From contig JBBDNV010000144.1 of NCBI GenBank assembly GCA_040877415.1, positions 8,995 through 72,994 on the forward strand: DNA of 64,000 bases. The letters run 5' to 3'. The translations under genes and the position numbers were made by a program. Source of the stretch: JBBDNV01 sp040877415 (GTDB lineage Bacteria; Planctomycetota; Planctomycetia; Pirellulales; PALSA-1355). The notes under the pieces were generated by a model. The model did not search any database and was not told where the DNA came from. It saw only the letters and a program-made list of their open reading frames with translations. This document shows positions 1 to 9,787 of this stretch, in pieces (position 1 is the first letter of the stretch; every line of letters starts with the position of its first letter).

Positions 1-1052
1 CCCGCGGCCGCGGCCGTCGCTTCCACGAGCGCCACGAGATCCTCGATGCCGCCGGCAACCAGGATCGGCTGCAAATGGGACCAGGCGGCGCTGGGCGCAC
101 CGGCCAGCGCGTTTTGATGCGATACCAGCCACTGCGCGCGGTTCGTTTCGCTGTTCGACAACTTCCAGCGGCGGCAAACTTGCGCCGTCCCCAGGCCGTC
201 GACAAAGGGGTGCAACAGCCCGGCCAGCGCCAGCGGAAAGCCGGGTTCGGCAAGCGCGTCGAGCGTGTCGAGCGCCGCGAGCCAGGCTTCGTCCGCTGCC
301 CGCCCGGTGGCCGTCAATACGCCGGCCTCGTTGGCCATCGCCAGCTCGGGCAGGATGATCGCCAGCAAACCGACGTCGCGCAACAGGTCGACCGCGCCTG
401 CGCGGCGGCGGTGCACGAGCATCCGGTGCATTTCGATCGCGATCCGCTCGGCGCTGACCACCTTAATTTGCTCCGCCATCGCTTCGATTGCCTGCCGCGT
501 GGGCAAATCCAGCGTAAACTCGAACGTGGAGGCGAAGCGAACCGCCCGCAGCAACCGCAGCTTGTCTTCCTCGAATCGGGCCCGCGGCTCGCCGATTGCC
601 CGCACGATCCCCCGGCCCAAATCGTCGACGCCGCCGACCAGGTCGATGACGCGATCTTCGAGCGGATCGTAGAAGAGGCCGTTGATGGTGAAGTCGCGCC
701 GGTGGGCGTCGGATTCCGGCGTGCTGTATTCGACGGCGTCGGGATGCCGGCCGTCGCTGTAGGTTGTGTCCCGCCGGAAGGTGGCCACCTCGATCTGGCC
801 GGCCATTTTCGGCCCCACCACGGCGATCACCCCGAACTGCGCGCCGACGGCCACGGTCTTGCGCTTGCCAAAAACTTCGCGGATTTGTTCCGGCGTGGCG
901 GTGGTGCCGACGTCATAGTCCTTCGGCTTATGGCCCAAGAGCCGATCGCGCACGCAGCCCCCGGCCCAATACGCCTCGAACCCCCGCTCGAGCAGCGTGC
1001 GAACTACTTCCACCGCAAACTCACGCTGTTTATCCGGGTCCAACTGGGGCAA
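1..1052 (-). CDS. cca: CCA tRNA nucleotidyltransferase (3' part outside window)
   Basis: The enzyme adds or repairs the 3' CCA of tRNAs in the cytoplasm, using CTP and ATP without a nucleic acid template. The frame reads DPDKQREFAVEVV, then the class II nucleotidyltransferase signature GGCVRDRLLG and the catalytic KDYDV (DxD-type) motif. It continues through RRDFTINGL, DLGRGIVRAIG and RFEEDKLRLLRAVRFA, all hallmarks of the poly(A) polymerase/CCA family. The protein runs off the window, so the C-terminus is missing. No ATG is available in this frame after the upstream stop near 1095. A TTG at 1052 preceded by an AGGT sequence is the best start, which is an inference. It lies just downstream of addA. 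Confidence 0.88.
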   Translation of the reverse strand, partial: MPQLDPDKQREFAVEVVRTLLERGFEAYWAGGCVRDRLLGHKPKDYDVGTTATPEQIREVFGKRKTVAVGAQFGVIAVVGPKMAGQIEVATFRRDTTYSDGRHPDAVEYSTPESDAHRRDFTINGLFYDPLEDRVIDLVGGVDDLGRGIVRAIGEPRARFEEDKLRLLRAVRFASTFEFTLDLPTRQAIEAMAEQIKVVSAERIAIEMHRMLVHRRRAGAVDLLRDVGLLAIILPELAMANEAGVLTATGRAADEAWLAALDTLDALAEPGFPLALAGLLHPFVDGLGTAQVCRRWKLSNSETNRAQWLVSHQNALAGAPSAAWSHLQPILVAGGIEDLVALVEATAAAA

Positions 1053-1094
1053 CGGCTTACCTCGCTCTTGCGCACGAACGATTCCAGCATCAGA

Positions 1095-4000
1095 TTATAA
1101 CGAGGAGAAAGGCAGAAGCTTTTGCCGGCTGCCCTGACTCTCGATTCTTTGCAAACCAATCGCGTCGTTGACCAGCGTGATCACTTTTCGGCGCGCCGCG
1201 TCGTTCCAGTCGAATGGATGCTCCTCGCCCGTTCGCAGAAAATGTAGCGTAAGAGTCGCGGGGGCCGAACCCAGGATTCTTTCGGCTGCCAACCCATAAA
1301 CGAGCATCTGCATTTCGTAATCGGCGGCATGCGCCGCGATGCCTTTGTCGCTCACGCGATTCGTCTTGAAATCGAGCAGGTGCCAACGGCCGGCGGCATC
1401 CTGATAGAGCCGGTCGATAAAGCCCCGCAACACGATTTGGCCCGGATCTTGACCGTCGGGCGGCCAACCCAATAGAAACTCGACTTCCGCGTGAGCTTCG
1501 CGGGCCGCGACGATTTCCCGCGCTCGCTCTGAGGCGACAAACCGCTCGACCATCGCCACTGCCTCGTCAACTTCCCCGGGGTTATCGGGCAAATGCTGTT
1601 CGGCTATCCGCTCGACCAGCTCACGGCAATCGCCGGGCGCGGCGAAATCGATGGCTGCCAACGCGGCGTGCACCAGCGTGCCCAAGCTCCGCGGATCGTG
1701 CGACGCTTCGCCGGCAAATTCCGCCTGATCCAGCCGCTCGTATTTTCGCCTCAAGGTCCCCTGGAGCCGCGAAAACGAGTATTGACGCCGCGCGTTTGGG
1801 TCCGGCGGAATCGGGTCGATCGCCCGAGCTTTCGCCAGGCCGCCGGGCGCCGCCGCGGCCTGTTCGAGGCCGCTGATGATTGCGGCGATATTGGCCTTTG
1901 TCCGCGGCGCGGTTCGGCCGCGCTGGATCGGCGGTTCTTCGGTGGTCACTTTGACGGACGGGCCCGTTTCTCCGGCGGGCAATCGGCCGATGAAGCGTCC
2001 GCTTTCCAGGTCGAATCTCCGCCCGAGCAACTGGGCCCAGGGACCGTTTGCGTCGCCGACGGCGCCCACCCCGCCGGAAAGAATCAGGTAATCGGCCGCG
2101 CGCGTGGTGGCCACGTACAAAAGCCGGTTCGTTTCGGCCTCCTCTTCCGCCTTCTCCAGGTGACGCCACAAGTCGTATCCGCTCACGACCGGCTCGTCGT
2201 CCTTCGGGAGCCGCACGAGTGGTCCCAGCCGGCCGTCGAAACGCGCCAGAGCCCATGGTTCCCGCTGTTTCCGGTTGACGTCCGGCACAATCACGATCGG
2301 AAACTCGAGTCCCTTGGCCTGGTGCACCGACATCAGGCGCACGACGTTGGAATCCTCCGAATGCGTTGCGGCCAGCGGCTCGTCGGGCTGGCGGACGACG
2401 AACTCGGCCAACTGGGTGATAAAGTCGGCCAGGCCGAGAAAGTCGCCCCGCTGAAAGCCGCGGGCCTGCTCCTGGAGCTTGAGCAGGTTGGCCAACTTGC
2501 GCTCGCCGAGAAACTCGCCCAACAGCGCGGCGTCGTAGCCGGTGAGCGAAAGGGCCAGTTCGATCAATTCGCAAATGCGCAGCCGGTCCTTGCAGGCGCG
2601 CAACTGGCCGATCGCGCGGGCAGCCAAGGCGGCTCGCTCTTGTTGATCCGGGCCGATCTGCTCGGGGTACGCGCCGGCGAACAGCCCGGCGGAAATACCG
2701 CCCTGATGCTGGGCCAGCCAGAAGATCGTCTCGTCGGCGAGCGAAAAGAACCCGCTGCGCAGCGCGCCGATCAGGCTCACGGCGTCGGCCGGGCTATTGA
2801 GCGTGCGCAGCAGATTGAGCAGATCGTAAATCTCCTGCTGCGCGTAGAACGCGTGGCCGCCGACCAGGTAATAGTCGATTCCGCAATGCCGCAGTGCCGC
2901 TTCGTAGGCTTCGACGCTGGTCAGCGCGCGCAGCAGGATGGCGATGTCTCCCGGCTGCGCCGCCCGGGCAGCCGGCCGTTTCGCTTCGGCCGCCTTGGCG
3001 TCCCAGACAATCGGCTCGCCGGAGTCGAGCATGGCCCGGATGCGGCGGGCAATCCAATCGGCTTCCCGCGAGCGCAACTGGTCGACCTTTTCTCTTCCCT
3101 TTCCCTTGCCGTCATGCACAGCCGGCGCCCACAGGAACTCGACGGCGGGCAGGGGGCTCACTTGCGGACGATGCGGCCGCAGCGGCTCATAGTCCGCGCC
3201 CAAGTCGTCCCAAAATAGCGCGTTGACAAAATGCAGGATCGCCGGCTGGCTGCGAAAATTGAGCGACAGCGACTGGCGCCCCGCCGCGGGCGTTCGCTCG
3301 CGCAAACGGCGGAACACGTGGGGATCGGCGCCGCGGAAGCGATAGATCGACTGCTTGTAATCTCCCACGAAGAACAGTTTTCCGTCTTTCAGGCCCTCGC
3401 CGGCCAGCGCCTCGACAAGTTCCACCTGCAGCGGATCGGTATCCTGGAACTCATCGACCAACAAAAGCGTCACGCGCGCGCTGAGCCGTCCGACGACCTG
3501 GCGATGCTTTTCATCGGTGAGCAAACGGCGCGTGTGCACCAGCAGGTCGTCAAAGTCCATCACGCGGAGCTCTTCTTTTCGACCCGCGTAAGCCCGGCGG
3601 ACGCCGTCGGCCAAGGCCAGCAGTTGTCCGCCGATGACGGCCACCTCGCGCGCGCCGCGCGGATCGAATTCGAGCACCGGGCGGAGCTTGCCGGCAAGCT
3701 CGCGCAGCTTCGCGGCCTGGTCGCGGAATGTCTCGTAGGCCTCTTCGCTCGGCCAGGAACCGGCGCGGCCGGTCTTTTCAACGCGGGCGTTCATTTCTAC
3801 CGCTTCCAGGCACCGGGAAAGCACATCGCGGTTGCTCGGCCCCTCGTGCAATTGTGCAAGCGCCGCCACGAGCGCCGACCGCCTTTTGCGCATGACGTCG
3901 TTGTCGGGCACATTGGCGCGGAGCACTTCCAGCACCGTTTGCGCCGGCGCGGAGGCGGCCAGCCCGCGACCCAACACCGGCGGCAACTCGCTGGCGCACG

Positions 4001-4637
4001 CCTCCCAGCGGGCGACCTGCTCGTCGGGCGAGATCGCCAGCCACTCGTCAAAGTCCTGCGGCGTGCATTCGACCGACAGGCGGCGCACCATCTCGCGCAG
4101 CCCATCCAGATTGAACCGCACGGCCAAATCGAGCGTCGTCTCGTCCCGCTCGCTCACCAGCCGGCGAATTTCGTCGTCGATCGCCTCGGCGAGCAGCGTC
4201 TCGGCTTGCGCCTGTTCGAGCACGGTGAACTGCGGATCGACGCCGGCCTCGACCGCCCGGGAACGCAAAATCGCGGCACAGAACGAGTGAATCGTGCTGA
4301 TGCGGGCACTGTCGAGCGCCCGCAACAGCTCTGCCCAGTAGGCAGCGTCGTCGTCGACGGCCTCCAGCAGGCGCTCGTAACATTTGGCCCGAATGCGATC
4401 GCGCATCTCGCGCGCCGCACGCTCGGTGAACGTGATCGCCACGAGTTGGCCGATCTCCTCGGGCACAAGCGCGTCGCCCGCGCGCGGATCGAAATGGTCC
4501 AAGTAGCGCTCGGTGAGCACGAAGGTTTTGCCGCAGCCGGCGCCGGCCGAAAGCGAGACCGAGACGCCGCGCGTCGCCACGGCGCGGCGCTGTTCGTCGG
4601 TAAAGTCCTGATGGCGCTCGGTCGTCGAGTTGGTCAC
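1095..4637 (-). CDS. addA: AddA-like ATP-dependent helicase/nuclease subunit A
   Basis: This is a UvrD/Rep-type (superfamily 1) DNA helicase fused to a RecB-like nuclease, expected to process double-strand DNA ends for recombination together with AddB. Visible motifs are Walker A AGAGCGKT (31-38), TFTERAAREM, STIHSFC, Walker B VDEFQDTD (394-401), GDYKQSIYRFRGAD, VHQAKGLEFPIVIVPD, LLYVATTRAADYLILSG, and the C-terminal nuclease motif LLDFKTNRV with D at about 1089. The length of 1180 residues is typical of AddA. The GTG start overlaps the TGA of the upstream gene in a GTGA arrangement, which implies translational coupling. The open frame extends further upstream to 5141, but that part is antisense-like to addB. 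The Walker A Cys (AGAGCGKT, more often AGAGSGKT) is slightly unusual. Confidence 0.92.
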   Translation of the reverse strand: MTNSTTERHQDFTDEQRRAVATRGVSVSLSAGAGCGKTFVLTERYLDHFDPRAGDALVPEEIGQLVAITFTERAAREMRDRIRAKCYERLLEAVDDDAAYWAELLRALDSARISTIHSFCAAILRSRAVEAGVDPQFTVLEQAQAETLLAEAIDDEIRRLVSERDETTLDLAVRFNLDGLREMVRRLSVECTPQDFDEWLAISPDEQVARWEACASELPPVLGRGLAASAPAQTVLEVLRANVPDNDVMRKRRSALVAALAQLHEGPSNRDVLSRCLEAVEMNARVEKTGRAGSWPSEEAYETFRDQAAKLRELAGKLRPVLEFDPRGAREVAVIGGQLLALADGVRRAYAGRKEELRVMDFDDLLVHTRRLLTDEKHRQVVGRLSARVTLLLVDEFQDTDPLQVELVEALAGEGLKDGKLFFVGDYKQSIYRFRGADPHVFRRLRERTPAAGRQSLSLNFRSQPAILHFVNALFWDDLGADYEPLRPHRPQVSPLPAVEFLWAPAVHDGKGKGREKVDQLRSREADWIARRIRAMLDSGEPIVWDAKAAEAKRPAARAAQPGDIAILLRALTSVEAYEAALRHCGIDYYLVGGHAFYAQQEIYDLLNLLRTLNSPADAVSLIGALRSGFFSLADETIFWLAQHQGGISAGLFAGAYPEQIGPDQQERAALAARAIGQLRACKDRLRICELIELALSLTGYDAALLGEFLGERKLANLLKLQEQARGFQRGDFLGLADFITQLAEFVVRQPDEPLAATHSEDSNVVRLMSVHQAKGLEFPIVIVPDVNRKQREPWALARFDGRLGPLVRLPKDDEPVVSGYDLWRHLEKAEEEAETNRLLYVATTRAADYLILSGGVGAVGDANGPWAQLLGRRFDLESGRFIGRLPAGETGPSVKVTTEEPPIQRGRTAPRTKANIAAIISGLEQAAAAPGGLAKARAIDPIPPDPNARRQYSFSRLQGTLRRKYERLDQAEFAGEASHDPRSLGTLVHAALAAIDFAAPGDCRELVERIAEQHLPDNPGEVDEAVAMVERFVASERAREIVAAREAHAEVEFLLGWPPDGQDPGQIVLRGFIDRLYQDAAGRWHLLDFKTNRVSDKGIAAHAADYEMQMLVYGLAAERILGSAPATLTLHFLRTGEEHPFDWNDAARRKVITLVNDAIGLQRIESQGSRQKLLPFSSL

Positions 4638-7600
4638 TGGTTTTCTTCTCCCGGCGGCTGCCAGGTCTTTTCGAGCGAGCGAACCTGGTTGACTCGACAA
4701 ACGGTGTTGAACGGGCAGCGGCCCGTACACTCGTCGTCGGCGCTGTGCATGGGGAATTGGCCGCCGCGGATCCCCGCGACGAGCGACCGGAGGCGGACTC
4801 GCAATTTGGATTCGAGCGCTTGCCACTCGGGACTTTTGGCGAGCCGCCCGTCGGCCACGACGAGGAACTTGAGGGCGTCCTTCTCCTGATACCCCTTGCC
4901 GGCAACGTGCCAATACGCCGCGCGGAACGGCGCCGCCTGACGCCCGGCCACCAGCCACTCGGCCGCCAAGGCATAGAGCGGCAATTGCAGGGCGTCGCCC
5001 GCAAGCACCGCTTGCAGGCTGGTGCGCTTCGAGCCGGCGCCGCTCTTGTAGTCCAGGATGCTGAAAACGGCCTGTTCGCCGAACTGCCCCAGGTCGATTC
5101 GATCGATGCGGCCGGCGAAGCGAATCGTCTCGCCGGCGCAATCCAGCTCAAACGGATCGAGCGTGGAGAGCGGATCGGATTCGTCCAGGACCTGTTGGGC
5201 TTCGTCGCGTTGGCCGTCCCCCGGTTTGGGGCCAAAGGAGACTTCGAAGTGCGCCGGCCGCATGGGCACCTGCCACGAGTTCCACTGGCGATCGTAGCCG
5301 GCGTGCTGGTGGTAGTACCCGGCGATCCATTGCACGATCTTGCGAAGGTCGATCTCCGCCAGCCCGCCGTCCAGGGCGCGGCCGCCGCGCGCGTCGCGCA
5401 GTTCGTCGACGAGCGACCGGACGATCTCCATAAACGGCTCCTGCTCGTGCGCGCCCGGCGAGCTCGGCCCGCCCGCCAGCTCGTTCAGCCGGCGATGGGC
5501 CGTCGACAGCAGCCAGTGCAGCATTCGCCCGCGCTGCATGTAGTCGACGGCCAGCTCCGGCTCCGTCACGGGACTCGCGTGCAGCACACCGTCCAGAAAA
5601 AACTGGAACGGGCAGTACGCATACTGCTCGAGTTGGCTCGGGCTCCAACAGCGCTTTGGGCCGAAGCGCTCGGCCAGCTTCTGGCCGGCCGCCGGCGAAA
5701 CGAGCATGCCTTCAAACGGCCCGAACAACTTGCCGCGCCGCGCTTCGGACGTCATAAGCGCCGCCAGCACGTTGCCGGCGGCCTCGCGCGTGGCCGGGTG
5801 CGCGCAAAGCTCGGCCAGCAGCGCCTGATCGCCTTCGAGCGCCCGCGACACGGCAAGCACGCGGAAATCGCGCATCGAACGCACGTCGTCGTCCACGGGC
5901 ACGCTCGTCAAGTGCGGCTGGGTATTCTTCTTAATGCGGCCCGGGCCGCAGGCGCGCTGGACCTCGCTCAGGTACGGGCTAGGCGTCAAGGGCTGGGCCG
6001 CGGGATCGAGCGCGGGGTAGCTTAAAACAAGCCGCCGCGTGGCCCGAGTCACCACTTCGTAGAACAAAAGCATCTCGAAACGGCTGTCCAGGGCGTGGGA
6101 AGCGAAGGGCAGACCGGCGGCGGCGAGTTGCCGTCGCTCGGCGTCGCTATACAGGCAATCGTCGCGGTTTGCGGGGGGAAACGCCTTTTCGGCGAGCCCT
6201 CCCAGAAACACGTACGGCGCTGAAAGATTGCGGGCCGCCTCGGCCGAAAGCACGCGGACAGTGCCCGTTTCATCGCCCGCAGACGGCAGCGGCTCATGGC
6301 GCAGCAAGTCCTCCAGCACGTCGACAAATTCGCGCCGCGACCACCGGGGGGGCTCCTGGGCGGTCCACCTCGACAGCCGCTGGATTTCAGCCAGCGCGGC
6401 CAAGAGCCGCTGCCAGGCAAGCCGGTCATCGATGGCTGCCTCGTCCCCGATCGGGCTGGCATCCGCCGCGTCAAACAAGCCCACGGTCTGGGCAAAGTCA
6501 CAAAGCGACTTGGCCCAATGGTCCGCGGTGGCCCGCGTGGGCAATCGATCAAGCGCGTCGCACATTTTGCGCAGCAGGGGCATCGCCAGCTGCGCACGGA
6601 GCAACTCGGGCGAGAGCCGCCGCTTGGCGCCGGCTTCGGCCGCGGCGCGTGCCGCCAGTCGCTCGACGCTTCGTACCAGCTCGTCCCGCCCTGAAGAGAT
6701 TTCCAACTCGCGCACGAGCTGCTCAAGCGCCACCGCCGCGCGGCCTTGCCGCCATTCGGGCCACGCGGGCCGAAAATAGTTGTGCGCCAAAATCGCCAGC
6801 ACTCGCCGGAAAGGCCAATCTTCCGCCGCGAGCCGCAACCAGGTCGCGAGCGCGCGAGCGATCGCAGCCGACTCCAGCGGCCGCGCCGAATTGACGACGT
6901 GGGGAATTCCGAACCGGCCGAAGACCTCGCGCACCAGTTGGGCCGTCTCGGCCAACGAGCGAAACACGACGAGAACGTCGTTCGGCGCGACCCGCACGCC
7001 CGAACCGTTTTCCCCGTGCACCAGCAAACCCTTGATCCGCCTGGCAATCAGCTCGATCTCGTGCGTGACGCCGGCGGACGCGACGATTTCGATCCCGGCC
7101 GTGTCGTCCGCCGGGGTCGCGTTTTTAGGATTGGCGAACAGGTGGCGTTCCAAGTGGCCAAGCGCAGCAACCGTGCCGGGCCGGCGCGGCAGGTATTCCA
7201 CCACAAGGTGCGGATGTCGCCGCCCGAGCTCTTCCAGCGTAAGCCTCGTTTTGACAAACAGATCGCCGCGCGGCGAGTCCGCCTCCAGCGGCAGGCTGAT
7301 CGACAGCGAAAGGGCCCGGCCGGCCAGGATCTCGAGCACGTCGTGCTCGGTGCGCGTGAAGTCGGTAAAGCCGTCGACGAAGACGTGCTGCAAGCGCTCA
7401 AACGGTCTCCATTTTCCGGCCCGCAACAAGGCCCTGGCCGCCCAGAACTGTCCCTGCACGTCGTACAGATCGTGCCGTAAGAGCAGCTCCTGGTACTGCT
7501 CGTAAATCCAGCAAAGCTCGCGGTCTTTGTCGCCGGGATGCCGGCCGTGGCCGGCCGCCAATTCTTCCGGCCAAATCTCCAGCCGCTTCAATTCGCCGAT

Positions 7601-7984
7601 GAACCCGACAACCAGATCAAAAAAACCGCTGGTGTGCGCAATGGGCGCGAAATAGCCCAGCCGCCCGGATCGGGAGGCATCCTCGATCAATCGCTTGACG
7701 ATCGTCCGTACCAGCCCCGCGGAAATCGGCCGCATCTTGGGCGCCGCGGCGGCCAGCACGCGGTCGGCAAACTGGGCGAACGTCAGCAGGTTCGGGCTCA
7801 ACGTGCCCCTCAGCGAGTGATCGACGAGGTGTACCGCGGCGGCTGTCGCGCTGCGGTGGGAGGGGGTCAACCACAAAACCGACCCGACCCGCCCCCCCGC
7901 CAACTCATGGCGATAGGCGCCGAGCAGCCGCGACGTCTTGCCCGAGCGCGCCGGCCCGGCAAGTACGGTGACCTTGCGCAACAT
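4634..7984 (-). CDS. addB: AddB-like nuclease/helicase-related subunit B
   Basis: This is the probable partner of the downstream addA in an AddAB-type end-resection enzyme. It has an intact N-terminal Walker A (GPARSGKT, 10-17) and a C-terminal PD-(D/E)XK nuclease core with GRIDRIDL and ILDYKSG (D at about 978). Four cysteines match the AddB iron-sulfur pattern: C791 in QYAYCPFQFF ahead of the nuclease domain, and C1086, C1090 and C1096 in CTGRCPFNTVC behind it. The length of 1116 residues fits AddB. The start is ATG at MLRKVTVLAG. The gene order addB-addA is the same as in Bacillus. The identity of the subunit is inferred from domain layout and neighbour. Confidence 0.88.
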   Translation of the reverse strand: MLRKVTVLAGPARSGKTSRLLGAYRHELAGGRVGSVLWLTPSHRSATAAAVHLVDHSLRGTLSPNLLTFAQFADRVLAAAAPKMRPISAGLVRTIVKRLIEDASRSGRLGYFAPIAHTSGFFDLVVGFIGELKRLEIWPEELAAGHGRHPGDKDRELCWIYEQYQELLLRHDLYDVQGQFWAARALLRAGKWRPFERLQHVFVDGFTDFTRTEHDVLEILAGRALSLSISLPLEADSPRGDLFVKTRLTLEELGRRHPHLVVEYLPRRPGTVAALGHLERHLFANPKNATPADDTAGIEIVASAGVTHEIELIARRIKGLLVHGENGSGVRVAPNDVLVVFRSLAETAQLVREVFGRFGIPHVVNSARPLESAAIARALATWLRLAAEDWPFRRVLAILAHNYFRPAWPEWRQGRAAVALEQLVRELEISSGRDELVRSVERLAARAAAEAGAKRRLSPELLRAQLAMPLLRKMCDALDRLPTRATADHWAKSLCDFAQTVGLFDAADASPIGDEAAIDDRLAWQRLLAALAEIQRLSRWTAQEPPRWSRREFVDVLEDLLRHEPLPSAGDETGTVRVLSAEAARNLSAPYVFLGGLAEKAFPPANRDDCLYSDAERRQLAAAGLPFASHALDSRFEMLLFYEVVTRATRRLVLSYPALDPAAQPLTPSPYLSEVQRACGPGRIKKNTQPHLTSVPVDDDVRSMRDFRVLAVSRALEGDQALLAELCAHPATREAAGNVLAALMTSEARRGKLFGPFEGMLVSPAAGQKLAERFGPKRCWSPSQLEQYAYCPFQFFLDGVLHASPVTEPELAVDYMQRGRMLHWLLSTAHRRLNELAGGPSSPGAHEQEPFMEIVRSLVDELRDARGGRALDGGLAEIDLRKIVQWIAGYYHQHAGYDRQWNSWQVPMRPAHFEVSFGPKPGDGQRDEAQQVLDESDPLSTLDPFELDCAGETIRFAGRIDRIDLGQFGEQAVFSILDYKSGAGSKRTSLQAVLAGDALQLPLYALAAEWLVAGRQAAPFRAAYWHVAGKGYQEKDALKFLVVADGRLAKSPEWQALESKLRVRLRSLVAGIRGGQFPMHSADDECTGRCPFNTVCRVNQVRSLEKTWQPPGEENQ

Positions 7985-8307
7985 TCCGTTGGCCCCCGGT
8001 TTTCAGCTCCATGACCAGCGGGAGACATTTTCGAGCCGCCGAAAACACGGATGAGTGGACAAATGCTTACTATAGAACGAGCGGCGCCCCTCGAACAGCC
8101 CCGCACGTGCGGCTGGCGGCCGGGACGTCGCATTGGGGCCGACAGCCAGCGTGCGCTACCTCCCGGCGTAGACTTCCTGTTTGACAGCCGGGCGGCGACG
8201 CATTAAATTACACCCATCTGACGTGCGGCTCCCCATTTGCGGCGAGCCCGACCGAAGAGGCGTCCTATTTTTTTTCTTATCGTTTCCTTACCCTACGGAG
8301 GTGACAC
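7985..8307. other. Divergent intergenic region addB / DUF1559
   Basis: These 323 bases hold no convincing gene. The plus-strand promoter described separately lies at 8181-8209. A run of eight T occurs near 8268-8276 in the predicted leader, without an adjacent stable hairpin. No clear promoter for the minus-strand addBA pair was recognised. Confidence 0.6.
8181..8209 (+). promoter_or_regulatory. Sigma70-type promoter of the DUF1559 gene
   Basis: A perfect -35 TTGACA (8181-8186) is followed by a 17-base spacer and a -10 TAAATT (8204-8209). Transcription would start near 8216, giving a leader of about 90 bases that ends in a strong ribosome binding site (GGAGGTGACAC) before the ATG at 8308. 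Function is inferred from consensus match only. Confidence 0.65.
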
Positions 8308-9648
8308 ATGGTCACCAAATCGAAAGTGCGAGGTTTTACCCTCGTCGAACTGCTGGTGGTGATCGCCATCATCGGCGTGCTGGTCGCGCTGCTGTTGCCG
8401 GCCATCCAGGCCGCGCGTGAGGCGGCGCGGCGCAACTCGTGCCAGAACAAGCTGAAACAGCTTGCCATCGCGCTTCAGAACCATCACGACGTGCACAATA
8501 GGTTCCCCCTGGCCACCTGGCTCGGCCAGCCCTATTTGGCCGCCAGTGAAGAAATGAATGTCTCGGCGACGGCTCTGCCGAACCTATACAGCACGGCGCC
8601 GGGACAAATGGCCGGGTCCGCCGCATCGCCCCCAGCGGGCTATAGCTGGATGGTCGCGCTGTTGCCGTTCATCGAACGGAACGTCTCCTATAGCGGCCTG
8701 AGCGGGGCGTCGAAGAAATTCCGCTTTCCCGCGTTTCAAATGGAGGGCGGCCAAACAGGAGGAGGAACCGCCAAGGGCGTCGGCAATCGTTACAACTCCG
8801 GCGGCCCGTCCGCCAAGCCCTGGTGGCGCCATTTTTCGACCACCGACCTGGACGAAGTGCGTTGCCCAAGCTTTGCCGGCGAAGCGAAGTCGGGGCATAG
8901 GAATTACGAGCCCTTCGCTAGTAGCACCACGACGTTCGACAAGCCCAACCCGGCCCCGTACCAGCCTTGGGATGTAATCGGCACGAACTACAAGGCGATG
9001 GTCGCCTCGCATTTTGCCTGCATCAATCCAACCTATGACATGATTTACAAAGATGCGTCGCGCGCCGAACCGGCTAACGGCGTCATCATTCCGCCGCTGA
9101 CCGCGACGTCCAAGGGAATCGGGATTAAGTCGATCACCGACGGAACGAGTAAGACGATCGTGCTCGCCGAAACAAAGGAGCAAACGATTACGTCATGGTA
9201 TGACGGCTGCGCGGCATGGATGGTCGGCGTGCCGATGGGCGCGAACGCGGTGCCGGCCGGCTTTAAGAACGATACGAAGGGCCCGCTCACCCCCGTCCAG
9301 CCGTTGCGCATCGATCTTCCACTGGGGGGCAGCACCCAGTCCGTGTACTTCTGGCGGTTTAAGAATCCGCCCGACGGAGAAACCGGTCTGAATTACGGCC
9401 CGAAAACGCAGTCCACCAAGTACTTTGCGCGAAGTGGCGGCGCGTGTAATTCGAATCTGACCAGCGTTGACACCGGCTACGGCCAGTGGGCTTGGGGCCC
9501 CAGTAGCGACCATTCCGGCGGCGTCGTGCTCCACAACTGGGCCGACTCTCACGTCTCGGCGCTCACTGACCAGACCGACGCCGTGTTGTACGTCCAGTTA
9601 ATCACGCGCGCCGGTCGCGAACCGGTGGCCGATCCGGGTTCACAGTAG
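8308..9648 (+). CDS. DUF1559 prepilin-like (type II pseudopilin leader) protein
   Basis: This is a planctomycete DUF1559 family protein. The N-terminus has a type IV prepilin/pseudopilin leader: KSKVRGFTLVELL, with cleavage expected after the Gly, followed by a hydrophobic helix VVIAIIGVLVALLLPAIQ and the family segment AAREAARRNSCQNKLKQ. The C-terminal SDHSGGVVLHNWADSHV is the conserved H-rich end of DUF1559, preceded by long extracytoplasmic sequence. The family occurs in many copies per planctomycete genome and is probably surface- or envelope-exposed, but the molecular role is unknown. It appears monocistronic, with its own promoter upstream and an intrinsic terminator downstream. Confidence 0.92.
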   Translation: MVTKSKVRGFTLVELLVVIAIIGVLVALLLPAIQAAREAARRNSCQNKLKQLAIALQNHHDVHNRFPLATWLGQPYLAASEEMNVSATALPNLYSTAPGQMAGSAASPPAGYSWMVALLPFIERNVSYSGLSGASKKFRFPAFQMEGGQTGGGTAKGVGNRYNSGGPSAKPWWRHFSTTDLDEVRCPSFAGEAKSGHRNYEPFASSTTTFDKPNPAPYQPWDVIGTNYKAMVASHFACINPTYDMIYKDASRAEPANGVIIPPLTATSKGIGIKSITDGTSKTIVLAETKEQTITSWYDGCAAWMVGVPMGANAVPAGFKNDTKGPLTPVQPLRIDLPLGGSTQSVYFWRFKNPPDGETGLNYGPKTQSTKYFARSGGACNSNLTSVDTGYGQWAWGPSSDHSGGVVLHNWADSHVSALTDQTDAVLYVQLITRAGREPVADPGSQ

Positions 9649-9702
9649 TCCTTTGACGACCAAACTGCCCAGAGGGCGGTTTTGAAAAACCGTAAGTTCG
9701 AG

Positions 9703-9740
9703 CGGGCTGCTTCGGATACTCGTCCGGAGCAGCCCGTTTT
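9703..9740 (+). terminator. Intrinsic terminator after the DUF1559 gene
   Basis: A 14-bp stem (arms 9703-9716 and 9723-9736, one G-T wobble) with a 6-base loop is followed by TTTT. It lies 55 bases after the DUF1559 stop and just before the rhodanese gene, separating the two transcripts. Confidence 0.8.
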
Positions 9741-9787
9741 GCTTGCCGGCGTGCCCCGCGCGTCGCATTCAACCCTCGAAAGATTTT

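Noticed and set aside
1593..4889. Long open frames on the plus strand opposite addA (1593-3218 and 3231-4889)
   Set aside because: They are Arg/Gly/Ala-rich with no domains and mirror the real minus-strand gene in GC-rich DNA. addA has all helicase and nuclease motifs.
4638..5141. In-frame extension of addA upstream to 5141
   Set aside because: It lies inside addB and has no family similarity. The GTG overlapping the addB stop gives the expected AddA N-terminus.
8268..8276. T-run in the DUF1559 leader as an attenuator
   Set aside because: No stable hairpin sits directly before it; only a weak GGCTC/GAGCC pair lies far upstream.
9743..9787. Earlier start for the rhodanese gene
   Set aside because: The codons fall immediately after the DUF1559 terminator T-run and add no conserved residues.
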